NCBI RefSeq assembly: GCF_016595795.1 | Contig: NZ_JAENHN010000010.1 | Location: forward strand, 310,001-374,000 | Length of the DNA: 64,000 nucleotides | Direction of reading: 5' to 3' | Source of the DNA: Clostridium yunnanense | GTDB taxonomy: Bacteria > Bacillota > Clostridia > Clostridiales > Clostridiaceae | In this document: piece after piece, positions 52,160 to 62,331 of the stretch | How positions within the stretch are numbered: the first letter of the stretch is position 1 | Layout: each line of letters opens with the position of its first letter | Position numbers and translations under genes: made by a program | The notes under the pieces: model-generated | What the model was told of the DNA's origin: nothing | Databases searched by the model: none | The model's input: the letters and a program-made list of their open reading frames with translations, nothing else

Positions 52160-52228
52160 GTACTGTGTTGAAATTAATTGGTTAATCATCCGATGCTTTA
52201 ATGAGTTTGCGCAAAGAATTAATTTCAA
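52160..52228 (+). repeat. family A repeat, one-ended copy (A8)
   Basis: GTACTGTGTTGAAATTAATT, GGTTAATCATCCGATGC, then TGCGCAAAGAATTAATTTCA. It has the left arm and ends with a short inverted TTAATTTC, giving a minimal element. Confidence 0.65.
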
Positions 52229-52283
52229 AAGTAATCTTAAACATAGATATATTTTAAATTAATATAGAAATAGGTGAAGATAA

Positions 52284-54569
52284 ATGAAGATAATAGATTT
52301 AAATGATAATTGGAGTTTTACTAAGGAAAATAATGAAGATTATATAGAAAAAGAAATAGTAGAAGCAGAGCATATAACCTTGCCTCATTGTTTCAATGCA
52401 ATTGATGGACAAAGCGGAGAGGGAATGTTTAAAGGTGAATGTTTTTATCAAACAAAACTGAATGTTAGTGAAGAAGAGTTAAGTAAGTATATATACTTGG
52501 AGATAGGTGCAGCTTCTTTAATTTCTAAGGTTTATGTCAATGGTCAGTTAGCAGGGGGAAGTAGATGTGGTTTTTCAATGTATAGAGTATTTATGACTCC
52601 TTTTTTGAAAGCAGGAGAGAATCTAATATCTATAATTGTAGATAACAGTAGTCATAAAGATGTGTATCCTCTAATGGCCGATTTCTCTTTTTACGGAGGA
52701 ATATACAGAGAAGTGAAATTAATCATTTCAGAAGCACTTCATTTTGATCTTATGGACAATGGAAGGGACGGTATATACTTAACTCAAAGAAATATAGTAG
52801 ATGATATATTTGAACTAGAGATTAGTGGAACAGTTGTAAATGAACTAACTGCAGCTAAATCCGGCAAGTTACAGTTCAGACTTTTAGATAAAGAAAATAA
52901 TATTGTATTTGATAAAACCTTCGAAACTGAGTTTGGAAATAAATTAAAATTTGATTTAACTGAAAAAGTTAAGAATCCAGAGCTTTGGCAAGGAATAGAA
53001 AATCCTTATCTTTATAAGTTAGAAGCAGAGCTTTACTCAGAAAATGCTTTATGCGATAAGAGAACTATAGAGATTGGTTTTAGAACCGTAGAGATAACTC
53101 CAGACAAAGGTGTATTTTTAAATGGTAAGGCTATTAAGTTAAACGGAGTTAGCAGACATCAAGACTTTGCAGGCATAGGTAATGCTTTAACAAAAGAACA
53201 TATGGACTTAGATATGTCAATCATAAAGGAAATAGGTGCAAACAGTATTAGACTTTCTCACTATCAACATGACGATTATTTCTACACTCTTTGTGACCGT
53301 ACTGGGATGCTAGTTTGGGCTGAGATACCTTTTATAAGTATACCAACCACTGTTGATAAGGAAAATAAAAATGCTAAAGAACAGTTAGAATGTTTGATAA
53401 AGCAGGCTTATAATCATACTTCAATCTACTGCTGGGGAGTTCAAAACGAAATAACTATTGCTGTAGAAAATGAAAATACCTATAAGATGGTAGGGGAGCT
53501 TGTTTCTACTGCAAGAAAATTAGATTCAACTAGATTTATTGCCCAAGCAAATATTCATACAGTGGCAAACGAAAGTCCACTAAATGATTTAACAGATTTT
53601 GTTGGGTATAATCTTTATTATGGCTGGTACTATAAAGAAATAAAGGATTTAGGAATAAGGCTAGATGACTTCCATGCTGCAAGACCTAACAAACCAGTTA
53701 TGGTTACTGAATATGGAGTGGACACTAATCCAAGACTTCATTCTTATGAGCCTACAGTAAAGGACTATACTGAAGAATATCAATTATTATTCCAAGACAA
53801 TGCCCTTAGAACCTTTAAGGAAAGAGACTTTGTTTTAGGTGGATATGTATGGGCTATGTTTGACTTTGGCAGTGAGATTAGAAACGAAGGCGGCAAAAAG
53901 GGAAGAAACCAAAAGGGCTTAGTTACTATAGATAGAAAAGTGAAGAAGGATGCTTTTTACCTATGTAAGGCTTACTGGTCAAAGGAACCTTTTGTAAAGC
54001 TAGCAGGTAGTAGATTCGTAAATAGACATAAGGAACTTAATGATATTGTAGTACTTTCTAACCTGTCTAAGGTAAAATTATATGTGAATGAGAAGCTTGT
54101 TGAAGAAATTAACTGCAGTGAACCTATGAAATGCTTTAAAGCTGTTAAGTTAGAACTTGGGAAAAATACTTTAAAGGTTGAAGCTTGTGGTGAAAACAAT
54201 AATATTTACACAGATGATATGGTTCTAAATAGAGTGAGTGAAATTGATGAAAGCTATATACTTCCAAAGCAAGAAGAGACAAAACACGTAACTAACTGGT
54301 TTGAAAGGTTTGACCTTTCTGAGGTTAAAGAGATTGTTGTTAAAGAAGGCTACTACTCAATATACGACTCAGTAGAAAAACTTTATGAAAATGAACAGGC
54401 AAAGGCAGTGTTTAAGAAATTCTTTGGGCAAACAGCTGAAGAACCAAGATTTAAGGTTATGATGGGGCTTATATCCATAGAAGGTATGTCTAAGAGATCA
54501 ATGTTCAGAATACCAAAGGAACTTTTAGGAGTTATAAATGAAGAGCTTAATGTAATTCCTAAAAAATAA
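52284..54569 (+). CDS. glycoside hydrolase family 2 enzyme (beta-galactosidase or beta-glucuronidase)
   Basis: The protein is 761 residues. A jelly-roll domain (1-165), an immunoglobulin-like domain, and a TIM barrel with acid/base Glu in WGVQNE (about 388) and nucleophile Glu in MVTEYGVD (about 475) are followed by a short C-terminal domain. The NQKGLVT motif near 542 places Asn and Lys as in the carboxylate-binding N-x-K motif of beta-glucuronidases, but some GH2 galactosidases have a similar NDKG, so specificity stays open. The glucuronate operon nearby favours a glucuronidase. No signal peptide, so intracellular. The ribosome site AGGTGAAG precedes the ATG. Confidence 0.87.
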   Translation: MKIIDLNDNWSFTKENNEDYIEKEIVEAEHITLPHCFNAIDGQSGEGMFKGECFYQTKLNVSEEELSKYIYLEIGAASLISKVYVNGQLAGGSRCGFSMYRVFMTPFLKAGENLISIIVDNSSHKDVYPLMADFSFYGGIYREVKLIISEALHFDLMDNGRDGIYLTQRNIVDDIFELEISGTVVNELTAAKSGKLQFRLLDKENNIVFDKTFETEFGNKLKFDLTEKVKNPELWQGIENPYLYKLEAELYSENALCDKRTIEIGFRTVEITPDKGVFLNGKAIKLNGVSRHQDFAGIGNALTKEHMDLDMSIIKEIGANSIRLSHYQHDDYFYTLCDRTGMLVWAEIPFISIPTTVDKENKNAKEQLECLIKQAYNHTSIYCWGVQNEITIAVENENTYKMVGELVSTARKLDSTRFIAQANIHTVANESPLNDLTDFVGYNLYYGWYYKEIKDLGIRLDDFHAARPNKPVMVTEYGVDTNPRLHSYEPTVKDYTEEYQLLFQDNALRTFKERDFVLGGYVWAMFDFGSEIRNEGGKKGRNQKGLVTIDRKVKKDAFYLCKAYWSKEPFVKLAGSRFVNRHKELNDIVVLSNLSKVKLYVNEKLVEEINCSEPMKCFKAVKLELGKNTLKVEACGENNNIYTDDMVLNRVSEIDESYILPKQEETKHVTNWFERFDLSEVKEIVVKEGYYSIYDSVEKLYENEQAKAVFKKFFGQTAEEPRFKVMMGLISIEGMSKRSMFRIPKELLGVINEELNVIPKK

Positions 54570-54600
54570 GATAATTTTAATATTTATTAATTGTGTGTGG

Positions 54601-54640
54601 AAAGAAGGGATTGAGTATATTTACATAAGACCTTCTTTTT
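54601..54640 (+). terminator. weak terminator-like hairpin
   Basis: AAAGAAGG pairs with CCTTCTTT, 22-base loop, T-rich tail. Confidence 0.5.
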
Positions 54641-54702
54641 AACTTATTATAGATGATACGGTAATTGCCAATTTGATAAACAATATAAGAATTATAAAAT
54701 AA

Positions 54703-56160
<1,458 letters not shown>

Positions 56161-56416
56161 AGTTAATAAAAAAGAAATTCATAATGTGAAGATAAAATAC
56201 TATTTTATCTAACTGAAAAGCTTAATTTACTATTAAAAAGCATATTGGTCAAAGATGCATATGATAATTATAAGAGAAGTAGGGCAGTATAGATTAATTA
56301 TCTAAAGGAGTTTTATGTTAAAATCCTTACAGACTAAAGAATAGATATATAATTACTCCAATCAGTAGTATGAGTCTATAAAAAAATCATGATATATTTG
56401 ATGAGGATAATGTGTT

Positions 56417-56773
56417 TTGATAGATGCAGCTTTACCAGGGCAACTTCAAAATATTTTTGAGGAAATAGCTAAGAATGGTGTGTCTATTGACAGGATAAAT
56501 AAGATAATAATAACCCATCATGACATTGATCATATTGGTGGTTTAGTTAGTGTTGTTAAAAACTCTAAAGGCGATGTAGAAGTCTTATCTCATGAAGGTG
56601 AAAAACTTTATATTGAAGGAGATAAGATGCCAATTAAGATGACTCCAGAACGTCTTAATTCAATGCCAGAAGATGAGAAAAATGAAACTTTAGAGAGGCT
56701 TAAAAAATTAAAGGTTAAGGTTAGTAGAATAATAGAAGATGGGGAAGATCTTCTTTATTGCGGAGATAGCTAA
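56417..56773 (+). pseudogene. truncated MBL-fold hydrolase
   Basis: The open frame begins LIDAALPGQL and contains the metal motif ITHHDIDHIGGL, typical of MBL-fold hydrolases. The N-terminal strands that should precede LIDAALP are missing because the frame upstream has several stops. The C-terminus ends at LLYCGDS where family members continue with the HTPGHT motif. So about a third at each end is lost and the fragment cannot form a complete metal site. Preceding sequence 56161-56416 shows no intact gene. Confidence 0.75.
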
Positions 56774-56840
56774 TAGCTAGGAGTTAAGGTATGCTCGTTT
56801 TTATTTAGCACTTGCAGGGACATCAATAAAATTGTAAACA

Positions 56841-56886
56841 AAGAAAGTCAGGACAACCAGAAAAACTGGTGCTCCTGACTTTCTTA
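56841..56886 (+). terminator. terminator hairpin
   Basis: AAGAAAGTCAGGA pairs with TCCTGACTTTCTT (56873-56885), with an inner ACCAG/CTGGT stem. Confidence 0.8.
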
Positions 56887-56910
56887 TAATAGATTGAAGT
56901 AAATTTTGCA

Positions 56911-57015
56911 TATAGGGTTCCTAGCTCGACTATTAAGTTATGCATGACGCGAAAATCTCCAGAAGCCACGATTTTCGAACATGCATAACTTAAGTTTTCG
57001 TAATGGAACCCTATA
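56911..57015 (+). repeat. family B palindromic repeat, divergent copy (B6)
   Basis: Outer arms TATAGGGTTCC and GGAACCCTATA. Inner arms AAGTTATGCATG and CATGCATAACTT. The central stem is CGAAAATCTCCAGAAGCCACGATTTTCG. The loop CCAGAAGCC is the same as in B1, but all stems differ in sequence while keeping pairing. Confidence 0.7.
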
Positions 57016-57155
57016 CCACGGCACTTGGTGATAAACATTTTGTTGTCAGAAGTATATATTAGTTTTCAATTAGTTAATTTACTTTAAATACATGTTAAAT
57101 ATTCTAGAGAAAGATCTAGAAATAACACTATTTGTTAGTAAATGGTAATAAAAGG

Positions 57156-57164
57156 TGATATAAT
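57156..57164 (+). promoter_or_regulatory. extended -10 promoter of the GNAT gene
   Basis: TGATATAAT, an extended -10 box, gives a leader of about 220 bases that includes a short reading frame at 57305. Confidence 0.45.
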
Positions 57165-57304
57165 TTCTATAGATTATTGCATATATTAACTCAATTATTA
57201 CTGTAGATTATATTTGAAACAGGTATAAATTAATAGATAAGCTAAAAATTGAAGTAGTATGTTTATATAATGCAATAAAATATATATTTGGAAGGTGATT
57301 TTAT

Positions 57305-57361
57305 ATGAAAATAAGCAGAAGAAATAATATAAATCAGATATGGAGGGTTAATATATTTTAG
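57305..57361 (+). CDS. possible 18-codon leader peptide before the GNAT gene
   Basis: MKISRRNNINQIWRVNIF is encoded behind GAAGGTGA with good spacing. Its stop lies 29 bases before the GNAT start. GGAG within its end could pair with CTCC at 57363, which may link its translation to the next gene. Evidence is limited. Confidence 0.35.
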   Translation: MKISRRNNINQIWRVNIF

Positions 57362-57390
57362 CTCTCCTAAATAATTAAAGGAGAAATGAA

Positions 57391-57906
57391 ATGCATTTGA
57401 AAAATGATAATTTAGTTTTAAGATATGCTACTGTTGATGATGTGAAAGTCCTTTGTGATTGGTGGAGCGATGGAAAAGTAATGGCTCACGCAGGATTTCC
57501 TAACGGAATTTATACTGATGCTGATAAATTAGCTGAAAGGATAAAAGATGAAAATAGCTCTTCAAGGATACTAATAATTGAGATAGATTGTAATAAGGTT
57601 GGAGAAATGAACTATGAAGTACAAAACAACATAGCTACAATTGGTATAAAAATATGTGATTTTGCTTATCAAGGAAAAGGTTATGGAACTAAAGCATTAA
57701 GTATGCTAATTGAGTTCTTGTTTAAGGATATGAAGGCTGAAAAAGTTGTACTTGACACAAATCTAAACAACAAAAGGGCTCAGCACGTTTATGAAAAGAT
57801 AGGTTTTAGAAAAATAGCTATCAGGAACAATTGTTGGAGAGACGAGTTAGGTATTCTTCAGTCGGCAGTTGACTATGAGCTAGAAAAGGAAGAATTCTTT
57901 AAGTAA
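57391..57906 (+). CDS. GNAT-family N-acetyltransferase
   Basis: The protein is 171 residues. The start LKNDNLVLRYATVDDVKVLCDWW, the acetyl-CoA loop YQGKGYGTKAL and the later LDTNLNNKRAQHVYEKIGFR are typical of RimJ/RimL-like GNAT enzymes (AAC(6')-like in the N-terminal WW pattern). The substrate could be an aminoglycoside, a protein N-terminus or a small amine. AAAGGAG precedes the ATG. Confidence 0.88.
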   Translation: MHLKNDNLVLRYATVDDVKVLCDWWSDGKVMAHAGFPNGIYTDADKLAERIKDENSSSRILIIEIDCNKVGEMNYEVQNNIATIGIKICDFAYQGKGYGTKALSMLIEFLFKDMKAEKVVLDTNLNNKRAQHVYEKIGFRKIAIRNNCWRDELGILQSAVDYELEKEEFFK

Positions 57907-57966
57907 CTATTGAGTTAAGAAGTTTCTTTCGGAAACTAGCAGAGATTTAGGATCAGTTTTAGAGTT

Positions 57967-58012
57967 AAAGGTGTGCAAAACTATTTTCTTAGTAGTTTTG
58001 CACACCTTTTTA
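57967..58012 (+). terminator. rho-independent terminator of the GNAT gene
   Basis: AAAGGTGTGCAAAACTA pairs with the TAGTTTTGCACACCTTTTT region (57994-58012) and ends in T. Confidence 0.92.
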
Positions 58013-58066
58013 ATCATTATAATACTTATATATTTATTAAAGTTAATGCGCTAATTATATATTATA

Positions 58067-58124
58067 GATAAACTACTTCATACTAGAATTTATCCTAGGA
58101 GTTTAATGACTGAAGTAGCTTATC
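58067..58124. repeat. inverted repeat
   Basis: GATAAACTACTTCA pairs with TGAAGTAGCTTATC (one mismatch). Possibly a shortened family B relative; it directly precedes the next element. Confidence 0.5.
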
Positions 58125-58135
58125 AGTTCAGAGGA

Positions 58136-58240
58136 ATAGATACTCCAGTTCTATCTAATAAAACTAAGTGATATTTTGTTAACTATTAATGATAATAGGA
58201 TTATTAAATATAGATTCTATTTGGAACTGGTTTATCTATA
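58136..58240. repeat. degenerate family B repeat (B7)
   Basis: Outer arms ATAGATACTCCAGTTC and GAACTGGTTTATCTAT pair imperfectly. The central CTCTCACC stem is not recognisable. Confidence 0.5.
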
Positions 58241-58368
58241 GCAAGTTTTGTTATTTATTTGGATAAAATCACGAATTATACTAGAAGTTAAGTTTAAAAA
58301 TGTATATTATGGTAATATGGTAATTGTATTACAAATAATAAAATATATGGAACAAGGGAGGCTTTACA

Positions 58369-59334
58369 TTGAAAGGAAAATCTATAAAAAAATTATTCTC
58401 AGCACTATTAGTAACAGTATTGGCATCCACATTATCTACAGTGAATGTAATGGCTAAGGAAAACATTAAATCAAAAGAAGGCTTAGTAAACATAGGTGAT
58501 AAGAAGCTAAATGCAAAAATAATGGGACATGGAAAGGTATCTGTTGTATTTGATTCCGGTTATGGGGATGGCATATATACCTACTCAGAAGACTCTAATT
58601 TTGAAACTTGGGGGGCTGTTCAAGCTGAAATAGCTAAGAAGGCTAAAACAGTTGCTTATGACAGAACGGGAGTAGGATTGAGTGATGCAGGGCAGAACAG
58701 ACCGTCTTTAAGTGATGCAGATATTAATACTGTTATAAATGGTGGCGATATACCGTTTGATATATCAATATTTAATAAAGGTACAGGTAAAACAGCAATT
58801 GATAGGGCGAGAGACCTACATGCACTTTTAGATAGATCCAAGGTAAAAGCACCATATATATTAGTGGTTCATTCTATAGCAATGTTTAATGCAGTTGAAT
58901 TTGCAAAGCTTTATCCAAAAGATATTGCAGGTATAGTAAGTTTAGATGGTACTTGGGATAGCGCTACTAAAGATGGGGTTGCTTGGGCTAAGGCTGAAAT
59001 GCCAGACATGATAGATGTATTTTTAGGATCATTTGCTCCAGCTGATGGTACATTAAGTGAAGAGTTACAAAGTGAACTTCAAGTTAGAAATGCAGGGGAT
59101 GTATTAAGAAATATTCCTCTTACAATACTTCATCCAATAGATGAAGGAATGGGACAAAGTTATCAAAAGATGACTGATGAAAAAATTGCAGAGTGGACAA
59201 AATGGTCTAAGCATTCAAAAGAAATATTAGTTCCAAATACAAGTCATTATATCATGAAGGATAATCCTCAGTATGTAATCAATGCAGTAAATGATATGAT
59301 AAAGACAGTTGAAAATAGAGGGAAATGTAAATAG
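58369..59334 (+). CDS. secreted alpha/beta hydrolase with unusual nucleophile elbow
   Basis: The protein is 321 residues with a Sec signal peptide (MKGKSIKKLFSALLVTVLAS to about residue 29, cleavage near VMA-KE). The alpha/beta hydrolase fold is shown by VVFDSGYGDG, VAYDRTGVGLSD, ILVVHSIAMFNAVEFA, IVSLDGT and VPNTSHYIM. The nucleophile Ser stands in HSIAM, not the usual GHSxGG, so the flanking glycines are lost, which is odd. The catalytic His is likely in TSHY. TTG 58369 follows GGGAGG by seven bases. Substrate unknown. Confidence 0.85.
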   Translation: MKGKSIKKLFSALLVTVLASTLSTVNVMAKENIKSKEGLVNIGDKKLNAKIMGHGKVSVVFDSGYGDGIYTYSEDSNFETWGAVQAEIAKKAKTVAYDRTGVGLSDAGQNRPSLSDADINTVINGGDIPFDISIFNKGTGKTAIDRARDLHALLDRSKVKAPYILVVHSIAMFNAVEFAKLYPKDIAGIVSLDGTWDSATKDGVAWAKAEMPDMIDVFLGSFAPADGTLSEELQSELQVRNAGDVLRNIPLTILHPIDEGMGQSYQKMTDEKIAEWTKWSKHSKEILVPNTSHYIMKDNPQYVINAVNDMIKTVENRGKCK

Positions 59335-59351
59335 GTTATAGAGATACATAG

Positions 59352-59382
59352 AGGGACAGTAAAACAATTACTGTCCTTTTTA
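59352..59382 (+). terminator. rho-independent terminator
   Basis: GGACAGTAA pairs with TTACTGTCC, 5-base loop, followed by TTTTTATTT. Confidence 0.88.
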
Positions 59383-59388
59383 TTTAAA

Positions 59389-59517
59389 GAGATTATAGAT
59401 TATCTTAATTCAAAAGCTAATAAGAAGTATAAACATAGTAATGATATTACTATTTAAAATATAAAAGCAAGGCTTAATGAAGGTTTTACACTTAAGGATT
59501 TTTATAAAGTTATAATT
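59389..59517 (+). pseudogene. remnant of a phage replisome organiser C-terminal domain (DnaD-like)
   Basis: In one frame the sequence reads EIIDYLNSKANKKYKHSNDI, then a stop, then NIKARLNEGFTLKDFYKVI. This matches the conserved phage C-terminal domain (YLN-K-x-x-KKY, then IKARLxEGFTxxDFxxVI) found after DnaD-like replication proteins. It is far shorter than a gene and broken, so it is a prophage relic. The remainder of 59518-59784 shows nothing further. Confidence 0.6.
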
Positions 59518-59784
59518 ATAAGAATTTTTCTATATAAAAATATAACAATTTATCTTTTTATATTTTTAGGCTATAGTAATGAATAAATTTTGGCACTAAA
59601 GTTGTACAGTCTTATAAAAAGCTATTAGAGCATTTATTTAATAAATTCTTTGTGATAACATTTACAATAGAAGGTGCATTATAATTAACAATAAGATAAA
59701 CATTAGCTCAAGCAGCTATTTATAGAAGATGCTTGATGGTTATTTTATAAGTAGAATTATATTAAATAAGAGGGTGAGAATAAT

Positions 59785-60903
59785 ATGAGAAAATATGATG
59801 AAAAAGCAATTGAAAAACTTCAAAAACAAACAAAGGTCATTGATAATAATGGCTTGGAGGTTATCTTAAAACCAAGCCCAGGAGAAGATAGGCCAGGCTA
59901 TTTAGATCCGATAGAACTAGAAATTATGATGAGTGCAGCACAAAATAGTTCAAGCCAAGAAGAGATGCCTGGAGCAACGCCACCAATAGACGTAACGATA
60001 CCAATTATAAGGGATTCTATGGGATTTCCAAATTACAATTTAAATACTGTTGAGATTCATACAAAATATGAGGAGCTAACAGGAAGTGGTAATACAGTAG
60101 GCTTATGGCGCTACTATCCGAGGAAATCTGAGAAAGTTAAAAACAAACCAGCACTAGTATTCTTCCATGGAGGCGGATGGATTGGTGGAAGTGTCTACAC
60201 AGTAGAAAATTTCTGCAAACTCATAGCTGAATTAGCAGATGCAGTAGTGTTCAATGTTGATTATTCTTTAGCTCCAGAAAAACCATTTCCGAATGGATTA
60301 AACGATAATTACTATGCAGTAAAACATATTTATGATAATACTGAAGCTTACGGAATCGACCCAAACAAGATTTCTGTTGGAGGGGATAGTGCTGGAGGCA
60401 ACTATGCAGCAGCAGTTTCTTTAAAGTCAAAAGATTTAGGTGATACAAAAATAGCGATGCAGGTACTTATCTATCCAGCTGTTGCTATTGGTGATGTTAA
60501 AGTAGAGGGATATGAATGGAATGACGATCTCTTTGAGATATCTGAGGAACATAAAGATATCATAAAAAATGGATGTCTTGTACTTGGAAAGCCGGAAAAA
60601 ATTGAAGGTGATATAATGTCAGGATCGTATATCACTAATAATGAAGATATCTACAATCCTTATGTTAGCCCAATGCTTGCAAAATCCCATAAGGGACTTC
60701 CAAAAGCAATAGTAGCAGTAGCTGAATTTGACGGACTAAGACTTCAAGGTGAGTTCTATGCAAAACAGCTTAAGGATGCTGGAGTAGATACAACCTGCTA
60801 TAGATATAAAGGAATGACTCATGCTTTCGTTGACAAATTAGGACATGTTGCTCAGACAGAGGATTTATGTATTGAGATAGCTAAGGCTATGAAAGAACTT
60901 TAG
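59785..60903 (+). CDS. alpha/beta hydrolase of the hormone-sensitive lipase (HSL) esterase family
   Basis: The protein is 372 residues. The oxyanion-hole motif FFHGGGWIGGS (about 127), the nucleophile in SVGGDSAGGN (Ser about 201) and late Asp and His in VAEFDGLR and MTHAFV are the HSL catalytic set. No signal peptide, so it is cytoplasmic. The N-terminal ~100 residues form the usual cap. GAGGGTGAG precedes the ATG. An AraC-type regulator follows on the same strand. Confidence 0.9.
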   Translation: MRKYDEKAIEKLQKQTKVIDNNGLEVILKPSPGEDRPGYLDPIELEIMMSAAQNSSSQEEMPGATPPIDVTIPIIRDSMGFPNYNLNTVEIHTKYEELTGSGNTVGLWRYYPRKSEKVKNKPALVFFHGGGWIGGSVYTVENFCKLIAELADAVVFNVDYSLAPEKPFPNGLNDNYYAVKHIYDNTEAYGIDPNKISVGGDSAGGNYAAAVSLKSKDLGDTKIAMQVLIYPAVAIGDVKVEGYEWNDDLFEISEEHKDIIKNGCLVLGKPEKIEGDIMSGSYITNNEDIYNPYVSPMLAKSHKGLPKAIVAVAEFDGLRLQGEFYAKQLKDAGVDTTCYRYKGMTHAFVDKLGHVAQTEDLCIEIAKAMKEL

Positions 60904-60944
60904 GACTTAAAATATAACGAAAACTTAATTCTTAAGAAATATTA

Positions 60945-60993
60945 AAACTCAGACTAAATGGCCTCAATTTTAGAGGAAGAAGGCTGAGTTTTT
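60945..60993 (+). terminator. terminator hairpin
   Basis: AAACTCAG pairs with CTGAGTTT with an inner CCTC/GAGG stem, followed by TT runs. Confidence 0.7.
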
Positions 60994-61100
60994 ATTAATT
61001 CTCATTCTTCAAAATAAAATCATATTTATTAATTTGTTGTGAAAAGCTACCTATGTTAAAATAAATTTAAAGTGAAGTAAGTGCAATTAGGAGAAGTTTT

Positions 61101-62060
61101 ATGAATAAGTACATTTATGATAAATTAATGGCTTTAACAGATGAAGAACAGAGAATTTTAAATGGAGAGCATGAAGTTAATAGGAGCCTATATACTGATA
61201 AAGGACAATTTATAATAGATAGTAATAAGCTTTTAAGAAAAGATGAGCTTATAGATATAAGAAAACACACACGTTTCATTCATTTTCCTAAGCATAAGCA
61301 TAATTATATTGAGTTCAATTATGTTTATCAGGGGAGTTTAACGGAGATAATTGATGATAAAGAGATAACTCTCAAAAAGGGAGAATTGATTTTTTTAAAT
61401 CAATATATTACTCACGAAATAAAACCCTCCAAGAAAGAGGATATAATAATAAACTTTATAATAAAGCCAAAGTTTTTTGATTATATTTTAGGTTTTTTAG
61501 ATAATGATAATATAATAAGCAGCTTCTTAATAACAACCTTATATACTAACTATGAGGAAGGAGAGTATCTATACTTTAAGGTTTCAGATAATAAGGAGAT
61601 ACAAAGCTTAGTTGAAAGAATAATAATTGAACTATATACACCATCTATAATGAGTGAAGCTACAATTAAGCTTTTAGTAGGGTTATTAATAGTGGAACTT
61701 ATAAAAAATTCGCAGGATGTAGAGACTTATTCTGTTGATAATTATGAGAAGATGTTAATAATTCAGTGTTTAAAATATATTGATGAGTTCTATCAAAAAG
61801 GTAATCTTTTTGAAATATCTAAAAAGCTTAAACAACCTCATTATAAGCTTAGTAAGCTAATTAAAAAACATACTAAGATGACTTTTAAAGAATTACTACA
61901 GCAGAAAAAGCTTAGTAAAGCTGTAGAGTTACTAAAGTTTTCAGAGTATCCTATAGTTGAAATTATAGATTTGGTTGGATATGAAAATCTTACATATTTC
62001 TATAAGATATTTAAAAAGAAATATGGGACTACCCCAAAAGAATATAGGGAAAAAAAGTAG
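61101..62060 (+). CDS. AraC-family transcriptional regulator
   Basis: The protein is 319 residues. A cupin sensor (HKHNYIEFNYVYQGSLTEII, then LKKGELIFLNQYITHEI) is followed by a helical linker and two HTH units (NLFEISKKLKQPHYKLSKLI and PIVEIIDLVGYENLTYFYKIF), ending with the usual YGTTPKEYREKK. It lies between the HSL esterase and the rhamnose genes and may activate either. TAGGAG precedes the ATG. It has its own terminator. Confidence 0.9.
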   Translation: MNKYIYDKLMALTDEEQRILNGEHEVNRSLYTDKGQFIIDSNKLLRKDELIDIRKHTRFIHFPKHKHNYIEFNYVYQGSLTEIIDDKEITLKKGELIFLNQYITHEIKPSKKEDIIINFIIKPKFFDYILGFLDNDNIISSFLITTLYTNYEEGEYLYFKVSDNKEIQSLVERIIIELYTPSIMSEATIKLLVGLLIVELIKNSQDVETYSVDNYEKMLIIQCLKYIDEFYQKGNLFEISKKLKQPHYKLSKLIKKHTKMTFKELLQQKKLSKAVELLKFSEYPIVEIIDLVGYENLTYFYKIFKKKYGTTPKEYREKK

Positions 62061-62063
62061 AGC

Positions 62064-62107
62064 AACTGTTGCATCAATGGATAAAATCCTTTGGCAACAG
62101 TTTTTTT
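62064..62107 (+). terminator. rho-independent terminator of the AraC gene
   Basis: AACTGTTGC pairs with GCAACAGTT (62094-62102), with inner GGAT/ATCC pairing and seven T. The sequence 62108-62331 has no gene; an imperfect AAAGCTTTCTA and GAGAAGGCTTTT pair lies near 62158. Confidence 0.85.
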
Positions 62108-62331
62108 ATTGCTTGTATGTTTTTAGTGATTAAAAAGGAATTTAATGAAGTATAAGGAAAGCTTTCTACAGGATGGGGATGAGAAGGCTTTTATGAGTTT
62201 TCAGAATAAGTCCATACAGACTAATAGTGCAAATAAGGTTAATAAATTAGACAAACATAGTTATTAAATATAATTAGTATATTTAATATAATCAAGTTAT
62301 GAAAATGATTACGACGTAAGGGGGATTTTTT

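Noticed and set aside
62150-62200. Riboswitch or attenuator before rhaB
   Set aside because: Only one imperfect hairpin is visible and no known riboswitch core could be recognised.
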